A stretch of 64,000 nt of DNA from assembly GCA_021397835.1 (NCBI GenBank), contig JAJFZO010000882.1, forward strand, positions 1,364,001 to 1,428,000. Direction: 5' to 3'. This document shows, in pieces, positions 1 through 14,129 of this stretch. Each line of letters starts with the position of its first letter. Position 1 is the stretch's first letter. The DNA comes from Moringa oleifera (taxonomy: Eukaryota; Streptophyta; Magnoliopsida; Brassicales; Moringaceae). The translations under genes were made by a program, and so were the position numbers. Below the pieces are notes generated by a model. The model was not told the origin of the DNA, made no database searches, and saw only the letters and a program-made list of their open reading frames with translations.

Positions 1-3000
1 GTCACATTTTTTAAGAAGAGAATTTTCATATCAAATTTATTTTGTTTGATTCATGTTACAATTTTTAGTTAACACTATTATTTTGTATAATAAATATTTT
101 AAAATAAATGCATCATATTTTTAAAAATATTATTATATCCAATTATGTTTTAATTTATTTTATATTTTATATTATAAATAAATAAATATAAAAAATTAAG
201 TGAAGTATAATTTTTTTGAATAAATATTATTTTAAATCTTAAATTTAATTTTTCTTTTCAATTAAACTTTTACTCTCAAAACATATTCAAACAAATTTTA
301 ATATTTTAATTTTAGTTAAATTAAAACCTATCAAAAAATTTAAAAATTAAAGATATTCAAACTAAAGATATTTTACAACAAATTTTGACTTATAATTTTT
401 CAAATATGAAAAAAAAAATATTCAAGTTATCAACATAAAGAATTTAAAACTTTTTTGAGTACCAAAAATATTTTTCTTAAAAATATATATTATAAAAAAT
501 TTAAAATTTTTATAAAAAATAGCTGATTAATTAAATTTTTTTTAAATTTTGAGGGATAAAATGAAAATAAAATATAAAATCTATTTGAATAATTTTTAAT
601 TATTTTAAAAATAAAAAATTATTAATTTATTATAATTATTTTAAGTTATGTCCAATTTGTAATACAAGACTTCCGTCAATAAAAATCGTTAGAATTAATG
701 AAATAGTTTGCTCATTTAAATATAGTCACGTGTATCTTATTTTTGCAAATCCCGTATCACCTTTGGTTATCACACGCTAGAGACTTTCTTTTTCTCTCTC
801 TTTCTCTTTCTCTTTCACGCTCAACATTCAATGTTGCCATTGAAGCCCCATTCCCCAAACATCGCCCATTAAGAGTCAGATTAATGGCTGAGCAGCTTTG
901 GTTCTTCCATGGCTTCTTTTTGTTCTGTTTCGAACTGGACAAAAGCGCAAGCAGGCTGTACGCCTATGAATCTCATCAGCTTCATCCCTTCTCTGTTCTT
1001 CTTAATACCAAAAAGATTTCAGAGGGATAATCAGATGAGATAAAATCTGTAACAAAATTCGTTTATTTATAGACAAAATTAGCATTTTCTCTTTGCATAT
1101 TGCTTATGGATTATACACAGTATATTAGTGACAATCCTCTCGATCATAAACACAAACACCTCGTGGCTTTTCATCAGCAAACAAGATTTGGGACCTAGGA
1201 TTACGCCAACTACCCTAAAAGAAAGCAGCGACTCCGTATCTTACAATGGTGAAAGCTGAAAACCAATCATCCCCTTCACTCATTCGTCGATCTTTTTCAT
1301 AATGGGCCGTAAGGAATCTGTTGGGGACCCTGAACTGGAACTGTGAAGTCGGAGACCGGACGGCAATGCCGTGCTAGCAAATACCAACCGTTATTATGTC
1401 TTGAGCGAATAATATGATAGCTTTGGAGGAAAATTAAAGATTAATTTTTAGATATAAAATTTAATTTTACTAAATATAAAAAAGTAAAGGTGTATAAAAT
1501 TTTAAGTAAATTTTGATAGTAAAAAAAAAAAGGCTTATCGCTTGAAGATATTTAAAAGATGAATTTTACAATATAATTTTATTTATTTTAAAATTTTGAA
1601 TAATTTTTTATTAATTAATTATATATATTTAAAAAATATTTTGATAGCATAATTTTTAAAAAAATATTTTTGATGTTTAAAAATTTTATAATTTAAATAT
1701 GTATTTATATATTTAAAAATTTTAAATCAAATTTAATTATATAAAGTTATATTCTCAATTTTTAAATTTTTAATAAAATTTATTTTAATTTAAATTTTTA
1801 ATATTAAATCAAAATTAAATTTATCATCTTTTAAATATGTTTGATAATGTAAAGTGAATATTAAAGTTTTATCAATTTGTGTTCATATATTTTTTAAAAT
1901 TATATATATTATACAAATTTTGCTTCATTTTATAATGATAAAAGGGTCTTCAATGTAATTGCACACTTAATAATAAAAATTTGATCACGTGAGTAAGTCG
2001 TCCGTTAATTCTAACTGGTTTAATTGACGAAGATCTCCCATTGCAAACTACACGTTATGTGAGTTTTAATTTAATACAATTTTTTAATATAAGTTTCGAT
2101 TTGATAATACTTAAAATATAAATACTTCTAATATAATTAACCTTTAAAAATATATATAAAGTAAAATATATCAATTGAACAAATAATTAAATAAATAAAA
2201 AGTTAATTTTTTCACTTTTCTTTGAGGAAGGATTTAAAATAAAATGAATAATTTATTTATATTATTTTAAAAATATTTTAATAATTTTTTTAATTTTTTA
2301 TATTTATTTGAGCTTCTAATTTTATTAAATTGAAATATAAAAATTCAATTTGTTACATTTTTAACATAAAAGTTTGATTGATAATATGAAACAAACGTTA
2401 AGGTTTTATATAATATTTACTTTTAAATTTTATGTTATAAAATATATTATAATATATTTAAAAATTTTAAATAAAGATCATTTAAAATCTTAAAAAAAAT
2501 TTTACCTCTTAACTTTTATCCTAAACTTTAAAATATCTTCAAAAAATTTTTAATTGATGAAAAATAGTTAAATAGCTTTGATAGAAACTATAAAAAGTAA
2601 ATATATTTTTAATATTAAAATACTTTAAAATGACTAAAATAAATTCTTTATTTAATTTCGAATAAATTCTTTAATTTTAAATAATTTTTTATTTACAAAT
2701 TATTTATTATAAATTTTTGTAAATTTTTGATAACATATTATTTAAAAGATTTTTTTAGTATTAAAAATTAAAATTTTTATAATAATTAATGAAATATTTT
2801 TTTATATTCGTATAAAATTTTTAATCAAAATTTATGGTATAAATTATAAATATTAAATTAAGTTAAAAAATGTAAAATAAAATGTATAAATAAATAAATA
2901 AATAAGCCAACTTATTGCTTCTCCTGATACATGCTCTCCTCTTTTAACAGAGTAGGCCCCCACGGGCCCCACGTCACTCCACTCCAAACTCTTATTTTTC

Positions 3001-3321
3001 CTTTTTCCTGCTAAATCTGAACGCATTTTTATGTTGCTTTTTCACCATCTCTCACATCACAAGCTCCAACTTGTTGCCACTGCATGCTTTCAATTGAAAC
3101 CCAAAGATACCCAAACGCAAACAAAAAAAAAAAAAAAAAATCTGCCACAGAACGGGCGGCTCTTTTATAGCTGGAGCATCTCCGCCTTCGTTCTCCCTTT
3201 TTTTTTCTTTCATTGTTTTTTCTGTCTCACTGTGAATTCTTTCAGAATTTTTTATTGTTCGTTGGTGGGTCGTTTCAACTCTTGACTCATCTGTTCGAGT
3301 TCGTAGCTCTACGTTATTTGA
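1..3321. other. AT-rich intergenic DNA and ALP1 upstream region
   Basis: Most of this stretch is very AT-rich and holds no credible gene. Roughly 740-1430 is less AT-rich and has a pyrimidine-rich tract near 787-815. It contains an open frame of 95 residues that resembles nothing I recognise and could be decayed gene or transposon sequence. From about 2910 the base composition rises towards the ALP1 start. That part, with an A-run near 3124-3140, is probably promoter and 5' leader. Confidence 0.6.
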
Positions 3322-6300
3322 ATGGGGCCCATTAGAGGATTCAAGAGGAGAAAGAAAGCAGAGAAGAAGGTTGACCAAAATGTCTTAGCTGCTGCTGCTT
3401 CTGTGGGAACCCATATCGGGCCCTTGGAATGGTGGGATGAGTTCTCCAACAGGATATCTGGTAAATAAGGCATTCTTAACTTTCTATTATTATCGTGGGT
3501 TCTGTTTGCTATTTTGTTGACTGATTTTGATTAGAGGTTTCCTATATTTTGCTCCTATGCATTGGTATTGCTCTGGGTGGGTGTTTCTATTATGATGTTT
3601 TAAGTACATTTGTTCAGTTATTACTTTTTAGGTCTTTTAATTTATGACATGGATCAAATTAAAGGTTTAAAGTTACTAGCTCGATTTCTGGTTTCATACC
3701 ACTTTATTCAAAAGGGTTATGGTTGTGCTTGAATAGTAGCTGTATTAATGCATTGCTGGTATGTATGCTTTACAATGTGCAGTGTGTTTATATTTCATTA
3801 TCTCTCGTAAGCAATTAAGTGATTTGTGTTATTGTGCATTTGTTGATCTTCTACATTGGTATTTCTGGATGGGTATATATATGAGGGTAGTAATTTGGTG
3901 CTAGATGTTCCTGGCAGAATTTTAGCATGTTGCTGAATTAAGTTTTGGTATGCCCAATGACTTCTTGATATGTATTCAAGTCAATGTGTTAAGAATTCAT
4001 AAGAATGCACTTATTTTAGAGGATTATAAGCACAAATTCTCTTATCTTAAGAATGCATTTTCTCTTAGTGTCTGTTTTTCCCCTATTCAGTTTGTTGTTT
4101 CAAAATTTTAATGGTGATCTAAGCAATCATGGTGGAAATTGTGCCTTTGAGGAGGCAGGATAAGTCCAATCTAGTTTGTTATGGGAATAATAAGAAAAGA
4201 ACTCTGAAGAGATCCTGCCCCACCTGACATGAACTGTTGGTCACCTGAGCTACAGGCTTGGTGGTACCTAACATTCTGATGCTTGGGTGTGTGCTTGCAA
4301 TGTTTTATTATCTGCCATTTCTGTTGTATCCAAGTTGCACATGTCTTATGGGAGGTTTATCCTTAAAAGATAGAAAGTTCACAGTTCATCTCAGTATAGT
4401 TTATTAATTAAAGATCACCAACCAAACCTTTTGTTTCTTGATCTTTTTATTCTGGTGCGCTTATGTTTTGAGGTTGAAATCATATCTATTAGATGCTCAG
4501 TAATCAGGAACTAGCTTAAAAGAACTCTAGAAACAAGAGAATTGTAAGTGAATAAAAGGTCAAAATAATCATAGAAACTATGATGACCAATCACAGATCT
4601 TAGGAAGATGCAGAGGGGAGTCAGCACTTGTTAGAATTGTCACAACAGTCCTGTGTGCTAGTGCCTGCCGTGTAAATGGCTTCCCGTAATCAATCTCTTT
4701 TTCCTTTTACCCTCCATCATCCAAATACTGTTTATCTATAATGGAAAGAACTCAGGATCCACAAGGTTTGCACCTTTTTGTTTGCTTGATGGAGAGATAT
4801 TTTCCTTCCCAATTAGACAAGAAAGAGGGCGTATCATTTCAAAGCTGGAAAACCAAATAAAATTTCCTATCAATATCTTCCTTCTTGTTTTTCTAATGTT
4901 TCACTTAGTTATTTAGGAAATGAAGGATAAGAAGAACCTTTTACTCCTTCATATGATATCTCAGGCTGCCTTATAAATGTGTGAAGCAACTACAAGTGAC
5001 TATTCAGCATAATGCTATTTAACATATGAAATTTTTGATATGCAAACATCAAGCAATGAGTAGTGTTACAAGCCTCGGAAAAGATAGGTAAAGGTTATAT
5101 AACTATGAAGGGCTTGACTAGTTGCACCACAGTGAAGGTGATGATAATCATATGAAGGAAAGGCTGTTCCTTTCTTCCACAGAAGCTATTTTTTTTTCTT
5201 CTGATTGAGATTGGAAAAAAAAATCTGGAATTTTCACTCCTCTTTCTGAAGAAATTGATATGTGAATCTGTTTTGAAAGCAAAATTTAGGCAATATTGTG
5301 TCAGATTAGTTCTTCAGCAGAGCACAAATGATCGACTTCCTAACTTGTCCTTGTTGTTTTCAATTTTTAAATAACAAGTTGGAAAGTGGTGTGCAGTTCG
5401 GCGTGTTGATTCGGGTTTCTGAGGATGATTTTGATGCACATCTCAGTGTAGAATATCCAGTAATAGAACTTCGAAAAGAAAATTAGGCATCATGATTGTA
5501 ATTTTTTTTTTCTTATGATATTTCTTCTTTTTCTGTTCATATGTTACATTTCATGTGGAACAACTGAGAATGAACAAATTGGATGTGGAATTCATCGCAG
5601 AGATATTAAATGAGCTCTTTTGCCCATCTTTGCTGGCTAGTACGTTTTCCCATCAGTAAACTTTGCTTTCTCTACTAAACCAGGTAGCTGAGAATATGGA
5701 ACTCTATGTCCCATAAAAGATACATTAAGAATTAGTAACACTTTTTAATGTTATATGCATATTATTATCATTTATTTATGTGGATGTCTGCTCAAGCACA
5801 CTTTAATGCGGCTTCTACACATGTAAGATCACGAATGATTATAAGAAATGGCTGAGGAAACTTGCCTTTTCACAAATCAAATCATTCTTGAAATCATTTA
5901 ATTGCCATTGATTTCTCTTTGTTGTTGGTTTCTCATTTTGTAATCGCAGAAGCGATGATTGCACGAACAAATACACCTTTCTTTTTATATTGTTTTCTTC
6001 CACAAATATGAAATATTTGCATCTATTGCTGATGTTAAAAAGGTGAAGACAAGTGGAATGATTATGTTCTTATTCTCTCGCTTTTAGGGCCACTTGCTCA
6101 ATCTGGGGATTCAAAAAAATTTGAAGCTGTTTTCAGAATATCAAGGAAGACATTCAATTACATCTGTTCACTTGTGAGGGAAGATATGCTGGCTAGGAAT
6201 TCGAACTTCACTGACATAAATGGCAATCCTTTGTCTCTGAATGACCAAGTAGCTGTTGCTCTAAGGAGGCTCAGCTCTGGCGAATCATTATCAAACATCG

Positions 6301-7133
6301 GTGATTCCTTTGGGATGAACCAATCAACTGTTTCCCAAATAACATGGAGGTTTGTGGAAGCAATGGAAGAAAGAGGGCTGCGCCATCTCCGCTGGCCTTC
6401 AACAGAGGCAGACATAGAAAAGATAAAGTCAGGGTTTGAGAAAATCAGGGGGCTTCCTAATTGTTGTGGTGTGGTTGATATAACACACATCATCATGACT
6501 CTTCCTACAATGGACCCGTCAAATGATATATGGTTTGATCGTGAAAAGAACTACAGCATGATCTTGCAGGCAATTGTGGACCCACAAATGAGATTTCTCG
6601 ACATAATTGTTGGTTGGCCAGGCAGTTTAAACGATGCTGTGGTGCTCCGGAGCTCATGTTTCTTCAAACTATCTGAAGAAGGGAAGAGGCTGAGTGGAAA
6701 GGATTTACAGCTCTCAGAAGGAACCAAGATAAGGGAATACATAATAGGTGACACAGGCTTCCCTCTTTTGCCATGGCTTCTCACCCCTTATCAAGGTAAA
6801 GCTCTCTCTGATCTTCAAGTTGAGTTTAACAAAAGACATTCTGCAACCAGAATGGTGGCTCAGACAGCACTAGCAAGACTGAAGGAAATGTGGAGAATAA
6901 TCCAGGGAGTCATGTGGATGCCTGACAGAAACCGGTTACCAAGAATAGTCCTGGTCTGCTGCTTGCTGCACAACATCGTCATTGACATGGAAGATGAATT
7001 CTCGGACGAGATACCCACATCTCATCATCATGACACAAATTATCGGCAGCAAAATTGTGAATATGCTGATGAGTCTGCCTCCATTACTAGAGATAAGCTT
7101 TCTCTGTACTTATCTGGAAAATTGCAACCTTGA
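3322..7133 (+). CDS. ALP1: ALP1-like protein, domesticated PIF/Harbinger transposase
   Basis: Two coding exons, 3322-3460 and 6088-7133, joined across a 2.6-kb GT/AG intron, give 394 residues, close to the length I recall for Arabidopsis ALP1. The N-terminus is basic (MGPIRGFKRRKK). A helix-turn-helix-like region covers about residues 98-137, followed by the DDE_4 (HARBI1-type) nuclease fold. The first two catalytic Asp are present: D177 in the VVDITHI segment, where transposases have DGTH, and D268 in GDTGFPL. The third position is Gln (Q305, in RMVAQTALARLK) where active relatives have Glu, so nuclease activity is unlikely. In Arabidopsis, ALP1 is an accessory component of Polycomb Repressive Complex 2 that opposes silencing. 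That function is inferred here from family resemblance. No terminal inverted repeats or transposon partner gene are visible, which fits a host gene. The start is the first ATG of exon 1 and gives the family N-terminus. Confidence 0.88.
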
Positions 7134-8287
7134 AACAGTGATCCTTGTTGTTGGGATGTTCATTTACTGATCATTTGTTGACAAACTGACTTCGCTTCTG
7201 CTTCTTGCAATGGGTAATGAAAACTCTGGCTGTTCTTCCTACAGGAATTATTATGAATCATATGACATAAATGTTAATTAGTTCAGCCTTGTTGGTTTAA
7301 TTTGGGAAGTAATGATCCTAAAGTTAACTTGTTTCTGCTGGAAAATGCTTGGTGAACCTGTGAATGAAGTCTGGATCAATTTCTTTCAGAAAATAGACAC
7401 AACAATTGCTGAAAAACATCTGGCTGATAGCCTCTTGGGATTATAATAGTTGGCCTGTTGTCATGTTTGTCTCAGATATGTTTGTACAATCTTATTTTGT
7501 TGACATTAACATCCTTTTTTAAACTGAGTTATTTGGGAGAAATTTAGTGCTTGGAAATTAAATTTTATTTATCTTTTATTGTTTGATTCAGAAAGCTTTT
7601 ATTAAAACTAAAAAAAGGAGAAAATTATAACCTATTATATCATTTTAGAAAAAATTAATTATTTTAAAATTTTAATCATATCTATTATACGCAACGCTTT
7701 TTTGGACATTATTTGTTAAAAAATATATTGTAAAAAAGTGATTACTTATAAATATTAATCAATTGTTGTTTTTGATATTTAATTTTGTTTATTAAACATA
7801 AATATGTTCTCATCTTAATTTTCTTCATATCATAACTATTAAGTTTAATATTTAAACTTTTTAACATTTAGATTTATAATTTTTTATTCTTTAAATTTTT
7901 TTATGCTTGATAAAAATATGAAATTTAGCTTCTTTACTATAGTAATGACTCAAAAAACCTTCTTTTAAAAAAAATATCGTGCTGTGTTATTATTCATAAC
8001 TAAATAATCTGATTTTTATTCATTCAATTAATAAAAAAATTTATCAAAATTGCAAATTGTAAATTAAATTTATAATTTAAATAAATAAAATATTAAGAAA
8101 CAAGAGCTAACAGATTGTCAGGACATGTTACATAATGAGGAAAAAACTAATATATTGACTGAGTCATTTAGCTCGAACTGTAGAAACCGGAGGTTAAGAA
8201 ATAGGAGGGAAAACCCATTCCCGCTAAACCCCCAAATCCAAACATCGCTCTCACTGTAGAAAAAGCAGAAAATACTGTTAGGGTTTA
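7134..8287. other. 3' flank of ALP1 and upstream region of the next gene
   Basis: The first 400 or so bases are moderately complex and probably include the ALP1 3' UTR. From about 7560 to 8100 the DNA is strongly AT-rich with nothing recognisable. About 8150-8287 is less AT-rich and probably holds the promoter and 5' leader of the small gene that follows. Confidence 0.5.
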
Positions 8288-8712
8288 ATGGCAAAAATTG
8301 ATGCCAAGACGCTGATCAAGGACAAGAAATTCTGGTTTGCTTCTTTCCTCATCGCCTGGGCCGCTGCTCTCCAGGTAAAAATTTTAATGCTTCAAATTTG
8401 AATCATGATAAAAGTCGGGTCTTTTCCTTTTCCTTTTTTTTTTTTTTTGGTGGTTCCAGTTCATGATATTAGATTACGGGGTTTGTTCTCACCTTTCCTT
8501 CTGTGTAAAAGCACATGATTTTAGTTACTGGGTCTGCTTTTGATTTTTTCGTTGAACAATTTTCAGTTAGATTCAGAATTCGTAGGTCGTTTCTTTTTGA
8601 AAAACAAATTTGCTACTTGTTGCAGGGTCACATGATGTGGTTACAGAAGCAGGACTCATTCAAGCAGAAATTTGGTACCCTCAATGAAACCAATGATGAT
8701 GCACAGAAATGA
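8288..8712 (+). CDS. small 57-residue single-membrane-segment protein
   Basis: Exon 1 (8288-8374) and exon 2 (8626-8712) are each 87 nt and join in phase 0 across a 251-nt intron with GT/AG borders. The product has a charged N-terminus (MAKIDAKTLIKDKK) and a hydrophobic segment at about residues 15-28 (FWFASFLIAWAAAL). A Met/Gln/Lys-rich stretch and a polar C-terminus ending in NDDAQK follow. The clean splice borders, ATG context and balanced codon use support a real gene despite its size. I recall small plant proteins of this shape but cannot name a function. An organelle inner-membrane accessory subunit is one possibility, and that is only inference. Exon 2 also sits in a longer open frame read through from the intron, which is a by-product. 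Confidence 0.75.
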
Positions 8713-9408
8713 ACGCAATAAATTTTGCTTAATCAAGGAAAGTTTTGTTTTTGAAGCGAAGGTCACGGACAATAATAGCCAAAATTGTTAAGATCTGTAT
8801 GTAAAAGAAACAAGGTTATTGTTAATTATAAGTGTTTTCCTTCTCGTCTGTTAACATTTTATTAAACAAGCAGCATGCAATTTGGATCAGAAATATTGAT
8901 AATAACAAGATGAGATTTGTGGAATCTTACACATTGATCATGAATGGATTCTCTTGTTCACAATAGACATCCGCTTTCTGCTTGCTTTGAGGATTATATA
9001 GTTCTTTAATGAGTAAGCCACCGGAGATTTTAGATAGTAGGTTATTATTTCCTTTGGATACAAAAAGCTTGTTCTTTGACTTGTAGAGAGAAGAAATGTG
9101 GCTAAGCTCTTAACATTCATTCTAAATTTATCCGGATCAGTAAGGACATACAAATGCATGCATTTAGATCTAATGGCAATATTATTGACTGACAGAAATT
9201 GTGAAACCAGCTGAAAAACCTATTGAGACATTACCTTTGTCATATAGTTCTTTGAATTGATGTTGACTAGCTTACGTCAAAACTCTGTTGAACTTCAAGA
9301 TTTTCTTCTATTTCTATAAGCAACCTTACCCTGATGGAAGGTGGAGGTTACAAGGTTGGTGACTACAAATGTAGCCTGATAATCAGTTATAAGGTTTTAG
9401 TTGAAGTG

Positions 9409-9410
<2 letters not shown>

Positions 9411-9442
<32 letters not shown>
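9411..9442. repeat. (GT)16 microsatellite
   Basis: An uninterrupted run of 16 GT dinucleotides in gene-free DNA. It is likely length-polymorphic. Confidence 0.95.
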
Positions 9443-9445
<3 letters not shown>

Positions 9446-12400
9446 GTTGGCATCCTTATTTATGTGTTCCAACTGATTCCATACCCTGTTGATGTTAGCT
9501 CAGAAGTTGAAATGGCATATTATCAGCCAGATGATTGTTAGTGATGTAACTCATGAATAAACATATTTCTTTAGCAGGGCATGCTAAGTGGTCTGATGAA
9601 ACTAGACAGAAGCTATACTTCTGAAAACCTCATGTTTGTGCAGTATTTTGCAACTGCATTCAAACATGCTAGTATTGGTAGTTGTCCTGTTTGATAAAGC
9701 AGCTATACAGTCTTTTTATCATCCACGTATGACTAGTCAGAAGTTTATTAATGTGAGGCCAAAGAAAGGACATGTCTCAGATGGATAGATGAGGGATGAA
9801 GTTTCAGTCTTACTGGAAATGTTCAAAGGACCCCAAAGTTATATATACCTATGACTTTTTACTCCCATGAAACACGTGAACTGGTTTTATAGGAATGGAG
9901 CATGCTTGTTGGTAGAATACTTGATTTTTGGTTTACTTTCATATCAACTAAGATGCAGCTGTGAGGCAAACCTGGATCCATTCAGAATTACAGGTATGTC
10001 ACTTTTCCTCTCAATCAGTGCATCTGCGAAGCTACATGGTAAGGGTTGCACATGATATAGTTAATGATGTATTTATGTGCTTCAGCATGTTAAGATAAAT
10101 CCTAAAATGTAATAGTAGCGCTTCTCTTCTCATCCTTTGCATCTTTAATATGTTTATTTTGGATTGATGTAAGTGATAAGCTTTGACTCAACTTTTGTGG
10201 GACTAATAGTGCTTTGTCACAAACAGTGTCAATCTAGTATGCTTCATTACTTTCTGTGCTGTATTTCTTTCTCATGGGCTTCGTTTCTCGTCATTATGTT
10301 AATCTTGATTCATATCTTATACATATCCGACAGGCATGTTAAATCAAAGCTCTTATTACCACCATTCTTCCTTATCTGTGGAAATGGGTGGATAAGGACC
10401 AAAATGGATAGTAGTGCTAGCATTGAGATAGTCAAATTCTGATATTCCTAAGATTTACTTTAGGCAGTTTAGCATTCTTTTAGTAGCAGTCACATTTTAA
10501 TAATAGCCACCTTATAGAAATTGAACTGAAGTTTAGACTTCAAAGTTTTTGCTTTCAAGTTTCAGTTTGGATCTTGTTTCATCAGTAATTACTCTGTGAT
10601 AGTAGCTTTTGAGCACGAATGATAACTTGAATGTGAAAGTAGATGCGTTAATTATATAAAACCAATTAGTAGAACTCACATGGAATGCTGGTGGATGACC
10701 AAAATGACTGGATATTGAGTTTTTGAGTAACCACCCGCTAGTGTTTTCAGAATAATAAAGAATTATGCTGCCGACCAAGAGGAATGCATATCTTCTCATA
10801 TCTTAAGCTTCTCTGACTCAAGAAGAATCCATATCTGAGGGGTGGAACTTGTGTGTAGAGCCAAACATTAGTGATGAGCATCTGATTTTGCTGATTCAAG
10901 TAAATAGTTATTCTTAGTCATAGAAAGTTATTAGAGTCAAAGATCACACCAAAGGTCAAGTAGTTGTTTAGGCATGTGAGCATTAATGTTGGAGAGGAAG
11001 ACCGCGGACTATTGACTAACCTTTTCAAGGCTGCCCTTCCTTTCAGCACATGTTTATCTGGTAGTTGAATGAATGTACATTTGCTTTGATGACCACAGAG
11101 TTTGAATTTAATGATTACTTAAATGACCTGAAGGCATTCTTAATGGTACTGCAAAGCCCTTGCTACTTGAAATCCAGCTTCAGTTTGCCAACATTTTCTT
11201 TTGCTTAGTTTCTTCCATTTTTGGCAGGCATACTAGTCCAATGTTTGCTCTTGTTTCTGATTTACCAATGACTAAAGTTTAGGAATTTTTCTTGGCTAAG
11301 TGTTTGTGAAACTACTTGAAACGGCCCCTCTTGAATTTATCCATTTTAAGTCAATGTGCTGTTGGGAAAGTAGCCAGCATTGTACTGAAATATTGGATTT
11401 TTTTGATCATAAATGATGCATATTTCTCTGCATCTGATGGTTGGCTTTCAGCCATCAAAGGGCAATATTCACTCAAACCGAGGTCTTACTCCACAATTTG
11501 GTTGAAGGAAAGCTTGAAAGAAGTGAAACAGGGGAATGAACACTGATTTCCGTGGAAAATAATGATACATTGAGCAGCATTGAGATTTGCTACCCTGTTT
11601 GTCAAAATCCCATTTCTTGTTTCATTGAGATTACCAGATTTTGGAACTCTTTGATTGAGAATTCTCTTAACTGTAGACTATCAGGAGCTGATTCAACTTA
11701 CAACCCACTCTATTAAGTGATATTCTGCCGCTAGTTTAGGTTGTCAAACTTCAAAAACTGTCCATCAAAGCAGAAAGAAATGGAACCCAAATGGAGCTAT
11801 GAGCCCACGACCGACCTAAGAAGCGAAGACTGAGTCTTGTCTTCCATTCCAAAGCAAATCAATGCTGCTAACTACCAATATGGTTGAAATGGGGCACTGT
11901 CATAGTTATGGTAGCTACACAAAAAGTCCTTGGATGGCATTTGCTGCTATGACGTGAAGCAATTTCCTCCATCCTTCATTCCCTTGCGTGCATGAATTAT
12001 CAACTCAAAAGGAAATCGGGCATGTAATGCCAGTCAAAAAGGCTGCAGATGACTTTAGAATAAAAGAAACTATCAATGGAAGCATACATACATTCCAGAT
12101 TTTTAATTTTTCTATCAGATTTTGTGTTGATATATGAATATAGGATTCGAATGTAAAACTATTATTGCATCATCTGTCTATGTGTTTTCTTGTGGCAAAG
12201 TATCACCTCCTTCCTTACAAGAAACTTTAAAGAAGAAATCAAAAAGTCACCAAATAAATTGACTGAATATACTTTTCCAAAGGAGAGTGACAGCGAGAAA
12301 GTGAGGAAACTTTGTAGCTTGGAATTGCTTGTATAAACATGCAGTTTAAAGTCAGAGGTCCCCAGCCAGCAGGTGGAAGAGCAAACACCAGCAGTCCAGA

Positions 12401-13768
12401 TTGTTAGTATGGCAAGTCACTCCTGTTGAACATATCACTGACTTTAAAAACCCTTTCTTTTGACTTACTCAAAGCCTAGCTAACACATCATTTCTTACTC
12501 CCTCTATCTCTCTCCCTCACCAACTTCTTCATTTGTTACATTAATTTACACCGTAATTCTCACCCGTGCCTCACATTGTCAGCAAAATAAAATTCAAACC
12601 AAGCTTTATAATTTATTAGACTGTGACTTCAGATTTTTTTGTTGATCTACACTGTCCTAAGAGATAATTACACTTTCCGTAATAATTTTATAAAATATTG
12701 TTTATAATTTATTATATTAATATGATAATTTATAAAAATACTTTTTATTTTTTATTAAAAATCAAAAAATTGAATACAGATCAAATTAACCAAAAAAAAA
12801 ATCATAATCTTAAACTTTGACATTGAAAAAGATAGTAGAGTATAAGGCGCCGGCTGCTGTGGCAACTTTAGCATATTGTCACAACCAAGAGGTTGCAACT
12901 ATGTGTACTCTACCAAACAGAAGCTTCTTTGCTCAAATGTCAAAAGACATTACCTGATCTTTCTTTGCACTTTGGTTCATCTAAAGATCATAGAGTAGGT
13001 GAGCAAAGACTTGACAAGATTATGATACCAAGCATTAGACTATTAATTAAGGGTTTATTGCTGGATAGGACCGACATTGTGCCTTTCCGTTGAATTTAGA
13101 TCAATTTTCTTGGATAGACGCATACATGCGAATGTAACGTATATGTATATATGTCCTAAGATGAAGCTAGTTCAGTTTACATTTATTTTAGCATTTTATG
13201 TAGGGATCAAAATTTTTTTACTGATTTATTTTTTTAATCACTAATTTGATTTACATTGAGTTTTTTAATAAAAATAAAAATATGTTTTATATAATTTTAT
13301 TGTAGTTATTATAAAAATAATTAATTATTTATTTATTTATTTTATTAAATTTCTATGTATAATCTTTTTTGAAAAATTAATTCAACACAATTCATATTAA
13401 CAACAAATTTTAATCCCTTGAAAAAATAATTACTTAACATATGAATGTTTAACTAAATAAATAATTATTTTATTTTATTTTTTATAATAATAATATATTA
13501 AAAATAATTATTTTATGTTTTAATTAAAAATATCAATAAAAATCAGATTAATAGAAAGTTGTAATTTTTTATATTAAAACCTTGTGACTCATGTAGAGGT
13601 GCAAAGGTTAGAGTTTATTTATGGTAAACAATTTTACAGAAACTCTTGGGTAATTCATAGAGACATGAGCAAAGAAAGAAAAAAGATAAAAAATAAAGAA
13701 AATTGCAAGAAATTACATGTATACATAGTATCCATGCATGCATTAATACAAGGGGAACATTGTTCAAA

Positions 13769-13822
13769 ATGTATGCATGTATATGTCGACATGTATGTAT
13801 GCATGTATCTACATACATATTC
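13769..13822. repeat. imperfect ATGT/CATG-type tetranucleotide repeat
   Basis: A stretch made of variants of the units ATGT, GCATGT and ACAT, interrupted by a TCGACA segment. It also has self-complementary potential because ATGT and ACAT units both occur. Confidence 0.7.
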
Positions 13823-14108
13823 ATTAATTTATAGCAAAGATTGTTGTTCAATATTTTTTACAATTTTTAATTAGGTTAATTTAACCGTGTGATAAATCCT
13901 AATTAATGGGTCATGCTTAAATGTAAACAAATTAATTAATTTATTAATTAACTAGTGAACAAGATCCCTCACCGGTGATGTGAACATAGTGAATGATGAT
14001 GGTGACACCGAGTAGGTGTTAGATTAGGACCCTAACGGTGATACCAACAAATTAAACTTATTATTAATTTATTTTTTTAATATTTAGTTGCTAACAAAGT
14101 CAAATTAA

Positions 14109-14129
14109 TATTATTATTATTATTATTAA
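14109..14129. repeat. (ATT)n microsatellite
   Basis: About seven ATT trinucleotides in AT-rich intergenic DNA. Confidence 0.85.

Noticed and set aside
743..1030. 95-residue open frame with a Leu-Ser repeat
   Set aside because: The repeat is a translated CT microsatellite, and the remainder matches nothing I recognise. There is no splice partner.
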